This document shows, piece by piece, positions 40,256 to 40,523 of a DNA stretch of 40,523 nt (the stretch's first letter is position 1; each line of letters begins with the position of its first letter). The stretch is from a virus. The position numbers and the translations under genes are program-made. Under the pieces are notes generated by a model that was given only the letters and a program-made list of their open reading frames with translations, was not told the DNA's origin and made no database searches. The stretch spans positions 1 to 40,523 of IMG/VR virus record IMGVR_UViG_3300035698_022419; one strand, given 5' to 3'.

Positions 40256-40523
40256 TACCCAAGGTCATACATTTCTGCTGGTTCGGGGGCCTGAAGGGGC
40301 GACCCGCCCTGGCTGAGGAGTGCATCGCAACCTGGTCGAAGGTCTGGCCCGACTACGAGGTGAAGTGGTGGCACGAGTCCAATCTCCCTGACAGCATGTA
40401 CGCCTACAAGGCCATTCAGAGGCAGAAGTGGGCCAACGCGAGCAACCTGGTCAGGTTCTACGCCTTGCTGGAGGGAGGCATCTACCTGGATGTCGACGTC
40501 GAGGCCGTTCGAGACTTCGGCTC
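40252..40523 (+). CDS. GT32-type glycosyltransferase (partial, runs off the right edge)
   Basis: Ninety codons are visible. IPKVIHFCWFGG is the classical start of GT32/OCH1-like and capsular DXD sugar transferases. WPDYEVKWWHESNLP and ASNLVRFYALLEGG-IYLDVDVE provide the rest of the nucleotide-sugar binding site, with DVD as the metal-binding DxD. The ATG overlaps the methyltransferase stop. The acceptor and the C-terminal half are outside the window. Confidence 0.85.
   Translation, partial: MIPKVIHFCWFGGLKGRPALAEECIATWSKVWPDYEVKWWHESNLPDSMYAYKAIQRQKWANASNLVRFYALLEGGIYLDVDVEAVRDFG

Noticed and set aside
1-40523. tRNA genes and CRISPR arrays
   Set aside because: No cloverleaf with T-loop consensus was noticed in the gaps, and no spaced direct repeats were seen; all gaps are under 100 bases.

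Overview
The window reads as part of a large, lytic-type double-stranded DNA phage genome of bacteria. Every convincing gene lies on the + strand. Genes are packed with short gaps and frequent ATGA or TGATG stop-start overlaps, and most have a clear AGGAG-type ribosome binding site. The base composition is visibly G+C rich, apart from A/T-richer patches at the inteins and homing endonucleases. No tRNA, rRNA, integrase, CRISPR array or bacterial housekeeping operon was recognised. The phage cannot be named from sequence alone.

Layout. 1-2300: a Cys-rich small protein, a glycosyltransferase with a helical repeat tail, and a probable virion (baseplate-type) protein. 2348-13283: replication and repair block: SNF2 helicase, DnaB-like helicase, a YhaM-like OB/HD protein with a ruined active site, DnaG-like primase, a sigma-like factor, a Hel308-type helicase split in two around a family 4 uracil-DNA glycosylase, and a UvsY-like recombination mediator. 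13347-18922: ssDNA-binding protein, zinc-ribbon protein (probably joined to it by -1 frameshifting), RecA, 5'-3' exonuclease, a degenerate methyltransferase, a P-loop kinase and two small unknowns, ending in a strong terminator. 19020-22225: Mre11/SbcD-like phosphoesterase, ParB-like protein and an unknown. 22215-30097: a bacterial-type (family C) DNA polymerase, dnaE, invaded by three inteins. 30113-31023: two unknowns. 31020-40523: surface-glycan block with about ten confirmed or possible glycosyltransferases, a nucleotidyltransferase (RmlA type), a SAM methyltransferase and a small membrane protein.

The most unusual region is dnaE. Intein 1 (at GRG/SAAG) is split: its N-half ends the first dnaE gene, a free-standing PD-(D/E)XK endonuclease follows, and its C-half begins the second dnaE gene. 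Intein 2 (at LRKA/CGKK) is a contiguous LAGLIDADG-type intein. Intein 3 (at FNK/SHA) has splicing motifs at both ends, but its centre is an open, low-complexity frame laid over a complete zinc-finger/EDxHD-like endonuclease gene in another reading frame. Three endonuclease families thus target three conserved motifs of one polymerase.

Working together: DnaB-like helicase, primase, SSB and DnaE would form the replication fork. RecA, UvsY-like protein, SNF2 and Hel308-like helicases, the exonuclease and the Mre11-like protein would run recombination-dependent replication and repair. The sigma-like factor may read a recurring promoter-like motif, GGGCG-TATAAT, that has no recognisable -35. The glycan block probably modifies phage structural proteins, phage DNA or the host surface; which one is not visible here.
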